Program-made: the position numbers and the translations under genes | Shown: positions 53,153-61,435 of the stretch, in pieces | Layout of the letters: every line of letters begins with the position of its first letter | Numbering within the stretch: the first letter of the stretch is position 1 | The notes under the pieces: generated by a model | Seen by the model: only the letters and a program-made list of their open reading frames with translations | What the model was told of the DNA's origin: nothing | Database searches by the model: none | Assembly (NCBI RefSeq): GCF_006385575.1 | Contig: NZ_CP041040.1 | Coordinates: 1,550,001-1,614,000 of the forward strand | Source: Microbacterium foliorum | Lineage (GTDB): Bacteria; Actinomycetota; Actinomycetes; Actinomycetales; Microbacteriaceae | Direction of reading: 5' to 3' | DNA: 64,000 nucleotides

Positions 53153-54146
53153 TCGCGATCGCTATGCGGTGATCCCCGTCGGGATCACCCGCGAGGGGGC
53201 TTTCGTCCTCGAAGACGACGACCCGTCGAAGTTCCCGCTGGATGCAGCGCATCTGCCCGAGGTCGCCGACAACGGCACCAGGGTGCTGTGGCCCGAACCC
53301 GGCGGGGACCGGACGTTGCGCGTCGTGCGCCCGGATGGGACCAGCGAATCGCTCGGTCATGTCGACGTCGTGCTGCCGCTGCTGCATGGGCTGCATGGCG
53401 AGGATGGAGCCATCCAGGGTTTCTTCGAGGTCATCGACATGCCCTACGCGGGCTGCGGAATCCTTGATTCCGCGGTCTCGTTGGACAAGCACTTCACGAA
53501 GTTGGCACTCACGTCCGCGGGCATCGCGGTATCGCCGGGGATTACGGTGCGGAGGAACGAGTGGCAGGCCGATCCGGCGATCGTCCGCGATCGGATCGCC
53601 GAGCTGGGCGATGTGGTCTTCGTCAAGCCGGCGAGTGCCGGATCGAGCGTCGGCGTGTCGCGCGTCGACCACGGGGACGGCCTCGATGCCGCCATGGAGA
53701 TCGCGTTCGCCGAAGACGGCAAGGTACTCGTCGAGACGCAGGTCGTCGGGCGTGAGATCGAGGTGGGCGTTCTGGCCGGGCGCCCCGGCGAGCGGGCACG
53801 CGCCTCACTGCCGGGCGAGGTCGTGCTCACCTCACGCAGCTTCTACGACTTCGAGGGCAAGTATCTCGGCGGTGACGGTGTAGAGATCGTGTGCCCCGCG
53901 GACGTCGACGATGTGTTGATCGAGCGGCTGCGCGAGACCGCAGTCCGAGTCTTCGAGGCGGTGGACGCCAAGGGCCTCGCCCGCGTCGACTTCTTCGTGA
54001 CGCCCTCCGGAGAGCTCGTCGTCAACGAGCTCAACACGATGCCCGGATTCACGCCGATCTCGATGTTCCCGAAGTGCTGGGTGGCATCCGGACTCAGCTA
54101 CGGCGACCTGATCTCCGAGCTGATCGAAGCGGGCCTGCGCCGCTGA
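53058..54146 (+). CDS. ddl: D-alanine-D-alanine ligase
   Basis: Ddl makes the D-Ala-D-Ala dipeptide of peptidoglycan. The 362-residue ATP-grasp protein has VVLFGGRSSEHSISSATA at the N-terminus, LPLLHGLHGEDGAIQGFFEV (about 111-131), VFVKPASAGSSVGVSRV (about 188-204), and FFVTPSGELVVNELNTMPGFTPISMFP with the Mg-binding residues. ATG at 53058 has GAGAGGA upstream, inside the tail of gpsA. Confidence 0.95.
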   Translation: MDKQTVVVLFGGRSSEHSISSATAGGVLGAIDRDRYAVIPVGITREGAFVLEDDDPSKFPLDAAHLPEVADNGTRVLWPEPGGDRTLRVVRPDGTSESLGHVDVVLPLLHGLHGEDGAIQGFFEVIDMPYAGCGILDSAVSLDKHFTKLALTSAGIAVSPGITVRRNEWQADPAIVRDRIAELGDVVFVKPASAGSSVGVSRVDHGDGLDAAMEIAFAEDGKVLVETQVVGREIEVGVLAGRPGERARASLPGEVVLTSRSFYDFEGKYLGGDGVEIVCPADVDDVLIERLRETAVRVFEAVDAKGLARVDFFVTPSGELVVNELNTMPGFTPISMFPKCWVASGLSYGDLISELIEAGLRR

Positions 54147-54161
54147 TCGGGAGGCGTCCGG

Positions 54162-54668
54162 TCAACCTTCGGCGGATCCCGCGTCAGGGGAATCCTCGGT
54201 GGGCACCCGGTCCGTGCACCGAGCCGTCGCCGGTTCGAGGCCGGACTGGATGCTCGTCGAGAGACTCTCGACAACCGTGCGGAAGTCGATCTCCTCGCCG
54301 CGGCGGATCATCACCTCGACGGCGGGATCGCGACCGTAGGTCACCAGACGCTGGCGCTCCTCCTCCTGGTCGAGCACGAGCCAGTCGACGCTTCCGATCG
54401 TGGTGCAGACTTCGGTCGACGGTGCCGGCGGCTCGACGCCGCAGCGCAGCACGACCGTCGGGTCACCCCAGGCACCGGTGGCTTGGGCATCGGTCCACAC
54501 GCGGTCCAGATCGCCTACGGCGTCGGGGAGCAGGACGGAGACCTCCGCGCATGCCGGATTGTTCGCGTCGTCGGCCGGCTCCAGATGGATCGTGGTCGAG
54601 CATCCGGAAAGCGCCGCGACAAGGGCCAGAGACCCCGCGGTGACGGCGAGACGACGAGAACGGGGCAT
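54162..54668 (-). CDS. DUF3515 lipoprotein
   Basis: The 168-residue protein has a signal peptide with lipobox LSGCSTT near residue 23. The DUF3515 pattern follows: NNPACAEVSVLLPDAVGDLDRVWTDAQATGAWGDPTVVLRCGVEPPAPS. DUF3515 genes recur between ddl and thiL in actinobacteria, and their role is unknown. It converges on ddl and is divergent from thiL, with only 23 bp between the start codons. Confidence 0.9.
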   Translation of the reverse strand: MPRSRRLAVTAGSLALVAALSGCSTTIHLEPADDANNPACAEVSVLLPDAVGDLDRVWTDAQATGAWGDPTVVLRCGVEPPAPSTEVCTTIGSVDWLVLDQEEERQRLVTYGRDPAVEVMIRRGEEIDFRTVVESLSTSIQSGLEPATARCTDRVPTEDSPDAGSAEG

Positions 54669-54674
54669 GCATCC

Positions 54675-54684
54675 AGGCTACCTT
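54675..54684. promoter_or_regulatory. Overlapping divergent -10 boxes (DUF3515 and thiL)
   Basis: TAGCCT on the reverse strand (54675-54680) and TACCTT on the forward strand (54679-54684) overlap by 2 bp. They sit 6 and 7 nt from their start codons, so both genes should be leaderless and compete for polymerase. Confidence 0.55.
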
Positions 54685-54691
54685 TGACTGC

Positions 54692-55687
54692 ATGTCCTCC
54701 CGACCTCGCGACGATGATCCGACCCTCGCCGATCTTTCGGAGGGGGAGATCCTGCGGGCCATCCTGGCGAGGACTTCGCGGGCCAGTCACGCGATCATCG
54801 GACCCGGTGACGACGCGGCCGTGATCGCGACTCCGTCCGGATCCGTGGTCGCCACGACCGACACACTGGTGCACGGTCCTGACTTCCGGCTCGCGTGGTC
54901 GTCGGGGTATGACCTCGGGTGGAAGGCCGCGGCGGTGAACCTCGCCGACGTCGCCGCCATGGGTGCGCGCCCGACCGCGCTGCTCGTCGCGCTGGCGGTT
55001 CCACGCGATCTGCGGCTCTCCTTCGTCGAACAGCTCGCAGACGGATTGCGCGAGGCGTGCACGGCTCTCGCGCCCGGCTGCGCAGTCGTCGGTGGCGATC
55101 TCACCGTCTCCGACGTCCTCACCGTGGCTGTCACGGCCCTCGGCGATCTCGAGAGTCGGCCGCCCGTGACGCGCTCGGGTGCGCGGGTCGGCGATGTGGT
55201 CGCGGTGGCGGGGGAGCTCGGCCACGCCGCCCACGGACTCGCCGTGCTCTTCGGCAGGTTCCGCGATGGCGACACACCGATCGCTGTCGATCCGTCCGTG
55301 CTCGGACGGGGTGAGAGCGCGGCGCTGGCGGCGCAGCTGCGTCCGTCGCCGCCGATCGGCCTCGGACCGTTCGCCGCCACGGCCGGAGCCACCGCGATGA
55401 TGGACATCTCGGACGGTCTCGCGCTCGATGCACGACGGATGGCGGCGGCCTCGGCCGTCACGATCGCCCTCGACAGCGCAGCCCTCGGAGACTCTCCGCA
55501 GCGTGCTCTCGCCGGCGGCGAGGATCACGCGCTGCTCGCCACCTTCCCTCCGGGGATGCTGCCGTCGGGCTTCCGCATCATCGGGGCTGTGATCCCGCAG
55601 GGCGACCACGGTCTACTGGTCGACGACGCCCCCGCCGACGTGAGCGGCTGGGACCCCTATCGAGACTGGGATTCGACCTCGGGCTGA
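54692..55687 (+). CDS. thiL: Thiamine-monophosphate kinase
   Basis: ThiL phosphorylates thiamine monophosphate to the active cofactor. The 331-residue protein has GPGDDAAVIATPSGSVVATTDTLVHGPDFR (about 37-66), KAAAVNLADVAAMGARPTALLVALAVP, VVGGDLTVSD, and ATAMMDISDGLALDARRMA (about 230-248). Its last 31 bp overlap the 3' end of the convergent rsmD gene. Confidence 0.94.
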   Translation: MSSRPRDDDPTLADLSEGEILRAILARTSRASHAIIGPGDDAAVIATPSGSVVATTDTLVHGPDFRLAWSSGYDLGWKAAAVNLADVAAMGARPTALLVALAVPRDLRLSFVEQLADGLREACTALAPGCAVVGGDLTVSDVLTVAVTALGDLESRPPVTRSGARVGDVVAVAGELGHAAHGLAVLFGRFRDGDTPIAVDPSVLGRGESAALAAQLRPSPPIGLGPFAATAGATAMMDISDGLALDARRMAAASAVTIALDSAALGDSPQRALAGGEDHALLATFPPGMLPSGFRIIGAVIPQGDHGLLVDDAPADVSGWDPYRDWDSTSG

Positions 55688-56259
55688 GGCGTCTCGGACG
55701 CGAGAGCGGGCTCGGCCCACCAGAGAGCGGTGTCTCCGTACGCCTTCTCGCGGATCAGCTGCAGGCCGGCTGCCCGGAGATCGGGAGGTGTAGAGCGCCG
55801 CGCACGCTCGATGATCACGAGGGCATCGGGGGCGAGACTCGGTGCGAGTGCGATGAGGTCGGCGGTCATCGCGTCGTCGTCGAGGTCGTACGGCGGGTCT
55901 GAGAAGACGAGGTCGTACGGGCCGGAGGCGCGCTGCAGGAACGACCGGACCGTGCTCTGGTGCACCTTTGCGCCGGACGCGCCGGCCTTCGCGACGGCGG
56001 CGGCATTGCGGCGGACGACAGCCGCAGCATCTCGCCCGTGCTCGACGAGATCGGCGCTGGCCGCGCCGCGACTGAGCGTCTCCAATCCCAGCGCACCCGA
56101 GCCGGCGTAGAGATCGAGCACCCGGGCTCCGACGATCGCGTCGGCGGACTCCAGTGCTCCGAAGAGCGACTCCCGTACACGGTCGCTGGTGGGGCGCGTT
56201 CCTGCGTGGGGCACGTCGAGCCGCGCGCCGCGTGCCTTTCCGGCGATGATCCTCGTCAC
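55657..56259 (-). CDS. rsmD: 16S rRNA (guanine966-N2)-methyltransferase
   Basis: RsmD methylates G966 of 16S rRNA. The 200-residue protein has MTRIIAGKARGARL at the start, RPTSDRVRESLFGAL (about 24-38), LDLYAGSGALGLETLSRGA (about 48-66) and the catalytic-site motif FSDPPYDLDDD (about 118-128). The start is GTG at 56259, with TATCGT 6 nt upstream. Confidence 0.94.
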   Translation of the reverse strand: MTRIIAGKARGARLDVPHAGTRPTSDRVRESLFGALESADAIVGARVLDLYAGSGALGLETLSRGAASADLVEHGRDAAAVVRRNAAAVAKAGASGAKVHQSTVRSFLQRASGPYDLVFSDPPYDLDDDAMTADLIALAPSLAPDALVIIERARRSTPPDLRAAGLQLIREKAYGDTALWWAEPALASETPQPEVESQSR

Positions 56260-56265
56260 CCGTTC

Positions 56266-56271
56266 ACGATA
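56266..56271 (-). promoter_or_regulatory. -10 box TATCGT before rsmD
   Basis: On the reverse strand TATCGT is followed by GAACGG and the GTG start of rsmD. Confidence 0.45.
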
Positions 56272-56308
56272 CGACAGCTGCGGCGCACGTCGTGTCCGTG
56301 CGGCCTCC

Positions 56309-56314
56309 TAGACT
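56309..56314 (+). promoter_or_regulatory. -10 box TAGACT before recG
   Basis: TAGACT is 6 nt before the recG ATG at 56321. No ribosome-binding site is present. Confidence 0.5.
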
Positions 56315-56320
56315 CGGATC

Positions 56321-58495
56321 ATGTCGCTCACGCTGGATTCGTCGCTGGAGGAGGCGCTGGGCACGACGCCGGCGAAGTCTCTCGATCGGGCGTTCAGCAT
56401 GAAGACGGTCGGCGATCTCGTGTCGCACTATCCCCGGCGCTACGCCGACCCCGGCGAGCTGACGCCCATCCGCGAGCTTCCGCTCGGCGAGACCGTGACG
56501 ATCGTCGCCGAGGTGCTGTCGTCGAGTGCCAGGGCGATGCGCAATCGACGGGGCGCGATGGTCGATGTCGTGATCGGCGACGGCATCGGCAAGATGTCGC
56601 TCACGTTCTTCGCGAAGAACCTCGGTGCGGCCAAGTGGCGGTCCGAGGACCTCGCAGTCGGTCGTCGCGGCGTCTTCTCGGGCAAGGTCGGCGAGTTCAA
56701 CGGGATGACGCAGTTCGCGCATCCGGAGTACGAGCTCTTCGACGACGAGGATTCAGCCAGGCGGCGCGCGGACGCACGCGCAGCCGTGCTGATCCCGATC
56801 TACCCCGCGACGTCGACGCTGCAGACCTGGCAGATCGCGAAGTTCATCACCGGAGTGCTCGACGGTCTCGGTGACGTGCCCGAGCCTCTCGCTGCGGACG
56901 TCCGCAAGCGCGAGGAGCTGCTGACCGCGAGAGAGGCGCTCGAGCAGATCCATCGGCCGAATACCCGCAACGACATCGATCCTGCAGTCCGCACGCTGCG
57001 GATGCATGAGGCGCTCACCCTGCAGACCGCGCTCCTGCAGCAGCGCGACGCGGTGCGATCGCTCGCGGCCACGGCGCGAGCGGCGAAGCCCGGGGGGCTG
57101 CTCGAGCGGTTCGATGCCTCGCTGCCCTACGATCTCACGCCCGATCAGCAGACCGTCGGCGAGCAGGTCGCGAAAGACCTGGTCGGCTCCTGGCCGATGA
57201 ACCGGCTCGTGCAGGGCGAGGTCGGCTCCGGCAAGACGCTCGTCGCCCTGCGTGCGATGCTCCAGGTCGCCGAGTCCGGTGGCCAGGCCGCGCTCATCGC
57301 ACCGACCGAGGTCTTGGCGGGCCAGCATCTGCGGTCGATATCGAAGATGCTCGGACCCGAGCTTGCACCGCTCGTGATGCCCACGCTGCTCACCGGGCAG
57401 ATGCCGGCCGCAGCGCGACGCAAGGCTGCGCTGCGCGTGGCCTCCGGACAAGCGCTGATCGTGGTCGGCACCCACGCGCTGCTCGGCGAGAAGACGACGT
57501 TCGCAGATCTCGGGCTCGTCGTGGTCGACGAGCAGCACCGATTCGGAGTCGAGCAGCGTGAGGCGCTCCGCGCCAAGGGGTCCAGTCCGCACGCGCTCGT
57601 CCTCACCGCCACACCCATCCCTCGCACCGTCGCGATGACGGTCTTCGGGGACCTCGACACCTCGGTGATCCGCACGATGCCGAAGGGGCGCGCGGGAATC
57701 GAGTCGTTCGTCGCCCCGCTCGCCGAGCATCCCGGGTGGTTCAACCGCGTGTGGGAGCGCGCTGCCGAGGAGATCGCCCAAGGGCGCCAGGTCTTCGCGG
57801 TGTGCGCCGCGATCGACACCACGAAGAAGACGGCCGAGGCGGGGGAGCCCGCTCTGCTCCAACCCGAGGGTGCCTCCGGTCCGCGCTGGGGCGTGGTGCA
57901 GCTCAACGAGGCGCTGGCGACGCACCCCAAGCTCGGTGGTCTCCGTCGAGCGGTGCTGCACGGACGCATGCCCTCGGACGAGAAGGACGCGGTCATGCAG
58001 GCCTTCGCCCGGGGCGAGATCGACCTGCTGCTCGCGACGACCGTCATCGAGGTCGGTGTCGACGTGCCCAACGCCTCGACCATGATCGTCCTCGACGCCG
58101 ACCGCTTCGGCGTCTCCCAGCTGCATCAACTCAGGGGTCGCGTGGGCCGAGGCGGCGTGCCAGGGCTGTGTCTGCTCGTGACCGAGGCGGAAGCCGGTTC
58201 TGTGGCGCGCGAGCGGGTCGACGCGGTCGCAGCGACCCTCGACGGTTTCGCCCTCGCCGAGGTCGACCTCGAGCTGCGCGGCGAAGGCGACGTGCTCGGC
58301 GCCGCACAGGCAGGCGTACGGTCGTCGTTGAAGCTGCTGCGCGTGGTCAAGGACTCCGGTCTGATCGTCCGGGCGCGCGAACTCGCCGAGGCGATCCTCG
58401 CAGCCGACCCCGGTCTCGATGCGAACCCAGGGCTCAGATCCGCCATCGAACGACGGGTGAGCGACGACGACCGCGCGGCCCTGGCCAAGAACTGA
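56321..58495 (+). CDS. recG: ATP-dependent DNA helicase RecG
   Basis: RecG reverses stalled forks and branch-migrates Holliday junctions. The 724-residue protein has an N-terminal wedge (OB) domain, then SF2 helicase motifs: Walker A LVQGEVGSGKTLVAL (about 297-311), the Walker B-like VVVDEQHRFGVEQRE (about 400-414), motif III LTATPIPRT, and the motif VI region HQLRGRVGRGG (about 600-610). A C-terminal TRG segment follows. Length and motifs are canonical. Confidence 0.95.
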   Translation: MSLTLDSSLEEALGTTPAKSLDRAFSMKTVGDLVSHYPRRYADPGELTPIRELPLGETVTIVAEVLSSSARAMRNRRGAMVDVVIGDGIGKMSLTFFAKNLGAAKWRSEDLAVGRRGVFSGKVGEFNGMTQFAHPEYELFDDEDSARRRADARAAVLIPIYPATSTLQTWQIAKFITGVLDGLGDVPEPLAADVRKREELLTAREALEQIHRPNTRNDIDPAVRTLRMHEALTLQTALLQQRDAVRSLAATARAAKPGGLLERFDASLPYDLTPDQQTVGEQVAKDLVGSWPMNRLVQGEVGSGKTLVALRAMLQVAESGGQAALIAPTEVLAGQHLRSISKMLGPELAPLVMPTLLTGQMPAAARRKAALRVASGQALIVVGTHALLGEKTTFADLGLVVVDEQHRFGVEQREALRAKGSSPHALVLTATPIPRTVAMTVFGDLDTSVIRTMPKGRAGIESFVAPLAEHPGWFNRVWERAAEEIAQGRQVFAVCAAIDTTKKTAEAGEPALLQPEGASGPRWGVVQLNEALATHPKLGGLRRAVLHGRMPSDEKDAVMQAFARGEIDLLLATTVIEVGVDVPNASTMIVLDADRFGVSQLHQLRGRVGRGGVPGLCLLVTEAEAGSVARERVDAVAATLDGFALAEVDLELRGEGDVLGAAQAGVRSSLKLLRVVKDSGLIVRARELAEAILAADPGLDANPGLRSAIERRVSDDDRAALAKN

Positions 58496-58512
58496 CCCGA
58501 GCACGCGTGCCC

Positions 58513-58518
58513 TAGGCT
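58513..58518 (+). promoter_or_regulatory. -10 box TAGGCT before coaD
   Basis: TAGGCT followed by GGGGGC and the coaD ATG fits the 6-nt leaderless pattern. Confidence 0.5.
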
Positions 58519-58524
58519 GGGGGC

Positions 58525-59022
58525 ATGAGCAGCCGGATCGCCGTCGTCCCGGGTTCCTTCGACCCGCCGACCCTGGGCCACCTCGACGTCATCCGTCGGG
58601 CCGCCAAGCTGTACGACGAGCTGCATGTGCTCGTCGTTCACAACCCCGGCAAGGAGGCGATGCTGCCGATCGCGGCGCGGCTGTCGCTCATCGAGCAGTC
58701 CATCGCCGACGAGGGCATGGAAGGCAACGTCGTCGTCGGATCGTGGAGCATGGGTCTTCTGGTCGACTATGCACGTGATGTGGGCGCCGGCGTGCTGGTC
58801 AAGGGGATCCGCTCGCAGATCGACGTCGCCTACGAATCGCCGATGGCGATCGTCAACCGGCACCTCGCCGACATCGAGACGGTCTTCCTGCTGCCCGACC
58901 CGGCGCATGCTCTCGTGTCCAGCTCTCTCGTGCGACAGGTGGCGGGGCTCGGCGGCGATGTGTCGCCTTTCGTCCCTCGCGCGGTCGCCGATTTCCTCGA
59001 CACCGGGTCTCGCGGGATCTGA
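58525..59022 (+). CDS. coaD: Phosphopantetheine adenylyltransferase
   Basis: CoaD makes dephospho-CoA, the penultimate step of CoA synthesis. The 165-residue protein has [21 protein letters not shown] (T/HxGH motif near residue 18), [11 protein letters not shown], and [24 protein letters not shown] (about 92-115). [20 protein letters not shown] contains the conserved ISSSLVR-type motif. Length is typical. Confidence 0.96.
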   Translation: MSSRIAVVPGSFDPPTLGHLDVIRRAAKLYDELHVLVVHNPGKEAMLPIAARLSLIEQSIADEGMEGNVVVGSWSMGLLVDYARDVGAGVLVKGIRSQIDVAYESPMAIVNRHLADIETVFLLPDPAHALVSSSLVRQVAGLGGDVSPFVPRAVADFLDTGSRGI

Positions 59023-59032
59023 AGCCGCGCCC

Positions 59033-59049
59033 CTGAGCGCCGCGCTCAG
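59033..59049 (+). terminator. Short hairpin after coaD
   Basis: CTGAGCG and CGCTCAG (7 bp, 3-nt loop) lie 11 nt past the coaD stop codon. There is no T-run, so the terminator call is weak. Confidence 0.35.
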
Positions 59050-59081
59050 CCCGAAGCCAGCCTCCCGCCGCGTGTAGCCGG

Positions 59082-59087
59082 TACCAT
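59082..59087 (+). promoter_or_regulatory. -10 box TACCAT before the DUF177 gene
   Basis: TACCAT is 6 nt upstream of the GTG at 59094, fitting a leaderless transcript for the DUF177-rpmF-rnc-mutM unit. Confidence 0.5.
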
Positions 59088-59093
59088 TGCTGG

Positions 59094-59654
59094 GTGCGTT
59101 CCCGAATGAGTGGTCCTTTCGTCCTCCCCGTCCGCGACATCGTCCGCAAGCCGGGAGAGATGCGCGAACATGAGTTCTCCGTGACCCTGAAGGACGCCTG
59201 GGGAGAGGGGATCGTGTCGTATGAGGCCGGTTCCGAACTCGACCTGGATGTGCGTCTGGAGTCGGTCCACGAGGGCATTCTGGTCTCGGGAATCGTCGAT
59301 GGGGAGTACGCCGGAGTGTGCGGTCGCTGCCTCATCGACATCGCTCGGCCCGTCGAAGTCGAGTTCCAGGAGCTTTTCGCGTATCCTGGTGAGGAAGAAA
59401 CTGACTTCGAGGTTCAAGACGACCACGTGGATCTTGAAACTCTAGTCAGGGATGCGGCCGTATTGGCGCTTCCATTTCAGCCGGTGTGTCAGCCGGATTG
59501 CCCCGGGCTCGACCCGAAGACGGGCGAGAGGCTGACAGCGAGCACCGACAAGGAGCAGGCGGCTCCCATCGATCCTCGGTGGAGCGCGCTCCAGAACATC
59601 ACAGACCAAGACGGCACGGAAGAATCTCGTGCCGCCGAGAAAGAAGAGAGCTAG
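59094..59654 (+). CDS. DUF177/YceD-family protein
   Basis: The 186-residue protein has the YceD/DUF177 pattern: a beta-rich N-terminus, SVTLKDAWGEGIVSYEAGSELDLDVRLESVHEGILVSG, then a metal-site-like VCGRCLIDIARPVEVEFQELFAYP (about 80-103) and LPFQPVCQPDCPGLDPKTGERL (about 130-151) with paired Cys. YceD is linked to rRNA maturation in other bacteria, and the gene almost always precedes rpmF. GTG 59094 is preferred; ATG at 59106 is possible. Confidence 0.9.
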   Translation: MRSRMSGPFVLPVRDIVRKPGEMREHEFSVTLKDAWGEGIVSYEAGSELDLDVRLESVHEGILVSGIVDGEYAGVCGRCLIDIARPVEVEFQELFAYPGEEETDFEVQDDHVDLETLVRDAAVLALPFQPVCQPDCPGLDPKTGERLTASTDKEQAAPIDPRWSALQNITDQDGTEESRAAEKEES

Positions 59655-59656
59655 TC

Positions 59657-59866
59657 ATGGCTGGTAACCCCCCGAAGCGCAAGGTATCCCGTTCGAACAC
59701 CCGCTCGCGCCGCGCGCAGTGGAAGGCGGCGCCCATCGCTCTCGTCAAGACCGTCGAGAACGGCAAGACGGTCTACAGCCGTCCGCACCAGGCGAAGGTC
59801 GTCACCGACTCGCAGGGCACCGAGCTCTTCCTCGAGTACAAGGGTCGCAAGGTCGCCGACGTCTGA
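59657..59866 (+). CDS. rpmF: 50S ribosomal protein L32
   Basis: The 69-residue protein begins MAGNPPKRKVSRSNTRSRRAQWKA, the L32 N-terminus. The zinc-finger cysteines of some L32 proteins are absent, so this is the Cys-less form. It starts 2 nt after the DUF177 stop and precedes rnc by 17 nt. Confidence 0.96.
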   Translation: MAGNPPKRKVSRSNTRSRRAQWKAAPIALVKTVENGKTVYSRPHQAKVVTDSQGTELFLEYKGRKVADV

Positions 59867-59883
59867 GTCGCGACTTCACTACT

Positions 59884-60576
59884 GTGACTGAAGTCCCTGG
59901 GGGGACGAGACCTCTCCCAGAGAAGCTCCGCGTCGATATCGACGCGGAGCTTCTGGAGTTGGCGCTCACCCATCGTTCGTATGCGTACGAGCATGGCGGC
60001 ATCCCTCACAACGAACGTCTCGAGTTCCTCGGCGACTCCGTTCTCGGTCAGGCCGTCACGGTGATGCTCTTCACGACCCACCCTGGGCTCGATGAGGGCG
60101 AACTCGCCAAGCGGCGTGCGAGCGTCGTCTCGACGGTCGCACTCGCAGAGGTGGCCAGAGGCATCGATCTGGGCAGCCACCTGCTGCTGGGTCGAGGTGA
60201 AGAGCAGACCGGCGGACGCGATAAGGATTCGATCCTCGCCGACACGATGGAAGCCGTCATCGGCGCGACCTATCTGTCAGCGGGGCCCGACGCGGCCACC
60301 GACCTCGTGCTCCGTCTGACCGAGCCTCTCCTCGCCGACCCCGAGCGCTACGGCGCTGCCATGGACCCGAAGACCAGTCTTCAGGAGCTGGCGGCGCGCG
60401 TCGGTGCCACGCCGCCCCAGTATTCGGTGGAGGCCAGCGGCCCAGACCACGATCGCCGCTTCCTCGCGACCGTGAGCGTCGGCGATGTGGCGATGACCGG
60501 CAAGGGCAGCAGCAAGAAGACTGCAGAGATGGCGGCCGCGCTCAGCGCATGGCGCTTCCTCAACGAGCGTGCCTGA
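59884..60576 (+). CDS. rnc: Ribonuclease III
   Basis: RNase III cuts double-stranded RNA in rRNA processing and mRNA control. The 230-residue protein has the signature NERLEFLGDSVLGQAV (about 41-56), the acidic metal residues through DTMEAVIGATYLSAG (about 120), and a C-terminal dsRNA-binding domain (DPKTSLQELAARVGATPPQYSV...GKGSSKKTAEMAAALSAW). It starts with GTG at 59884 and has no Shine-Dalgarno sequence. Codons 13-24 contain a perfect 34-nt palindrome. Confidence 0.95.
   Translation: MTEVPGGTRPLPEKLRVDIDAELLELALTHRSYAYEHGGIPHNERLEFLGDSVLGQAVTVMLFTTHPGLDEGELAKRRASVVSTVALAEVARGIDLGSHLLLGRGEEQTGGRDKDSILADTMEAVIGATYLSAGPDAATDLVLRLTEPLLADPERYGAAMDPKTSLQELAARVGATPPQYSVEASGPDHDRRFLATVSVGDVAMTGKGSSKKTAEMAAALSAWRFLNERA
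59921..59954 (+). promoter_or_regulatory. Perfect 34-nt palindrome inside the rnc coding start
   Basis: AGAAGCTCCGCGTC and GACGCGGAGCTTCT form 14 bp of perfect stem around the loop GATATC, which is itself palindromic. The element lies 38-71 nt into the rnc frame and is a good double-stranded substrate for RNase III itself. Confidence 0.8.
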
Positions 60577-61432
60577 GCTTCCCGAAGTCGAGGTGGTGCG
60601 AGCAGGTCTCGCTCCGGCTGCGGTCGGTTCCGTCATCACGGGGGTGAGCGTGTTCGATGAGCGCGCTCTGACACGTCATGCCGCGGGTTCCTCCGACTTC
60701 GTCTCGCGTCTGGAAGGACGCACGTTCACCGCCGCCGAGCGACGAGGCAAGTTCCTCTGGCTTCCGCTCGACGCCGAGGATTCCGCATTGATCGCGCACC
60801 TCGGGATGAGCGGGCAGATGCTGCTCCGAACCCCGGATGCCGAGGCGGAGCGCCACGAGCGCATTCGCATCGGCATCGAGCATCCGCAGCACGGGGAGCT
60901 CGCGATCGTGTTCGCCGATCAGAGGACGTTCGGGTCGCTGGCCGTCGACCGTCTGGTGCCGGACGGGCCGACGATGATTCCCACCCAGGTCGTGCACATC
61001 GCGCGCGACCCACTCGACCCTCTCTTCGACGATGGCGTCCTCGCTCGCGCGCTCGTCAGACGGGGCAGCGCGATCAAGCGGGTGCTGCTCGACCAGCAGG
61101 TGATCAGTGGTGTGGGCAACATCTACGCCGATGAGGCGCTGTGGGCGGCGCGCATCCACCCCGAGACTCTCGCGAGTTCGCTGTCGACAACCGCGATCGG
61201 CCGCCTCCTCGCCGAGATCCGGGTGGTGCTCGCCAAGGCGCTGGCCGAGGGCGGCACGAGTTTCGATGCTCAGTACGTCAACGTGAACGGACAGGCCGGG
61301 TACTTCGCCCATTCCCTCAACGCGTACGGTCGAGGCGGTCAGCCGTGCCCTCGGTGCGGCACTCTGATCCGTCGACAGGCATTCATGAACCGATCGAGCC
61401 ATTTCTGCCCCCGCTGCCAGCGTCGACGGTGA
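60569..61432 (+). CDS. mutM: Formamidopyrimidine-DNA glycosylase
   Basis: MutM removes 8-oxoguanine and formamidopyrimidines. The 287-residue protein begins (M)PELPEVEVVRAGL with the catalytic Pro2/Glu3, has FLWLPLDAEDSALIAHLGMSGQMLL with the beta-loop Lys, VISGVGNIYADEALW (about 172-186), and the C-terminal zinc finger CPRCGTLIRRQAFMNRSSHFCPRCQ with four Cys. The GTG overlaps the rnc stop by 8 bp. It is convergent with the permease gene, 3 nt away. Confidence 0.96.
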   Translation: MPELPEVEVVRAGLAPAAVGSVITGVSVFDERALTRHAAGSSDFVSRLEGRTFTAAERRGKFLWLPLDAEDSALIAHLGMSGQMLLRTPDAEAERHERIRIGIEHPQHGELAIVFADQRTFGSLAVDRLVPDGPTMIPTQVVHIARDPLDPLFDDGVLARALVRRGSAIKRVLLDQQVISGVGNIYADEALWAARIHPETLASSLSTTAIGRLLAEIRVVLAKALAEGGTSFDAQYVNVNGQAGYFAHSLNAYGRGGQPCPRCGTLIRRQAFMNRSSHFCPRCQRRR

Positions 61433-61435
61433 GGC

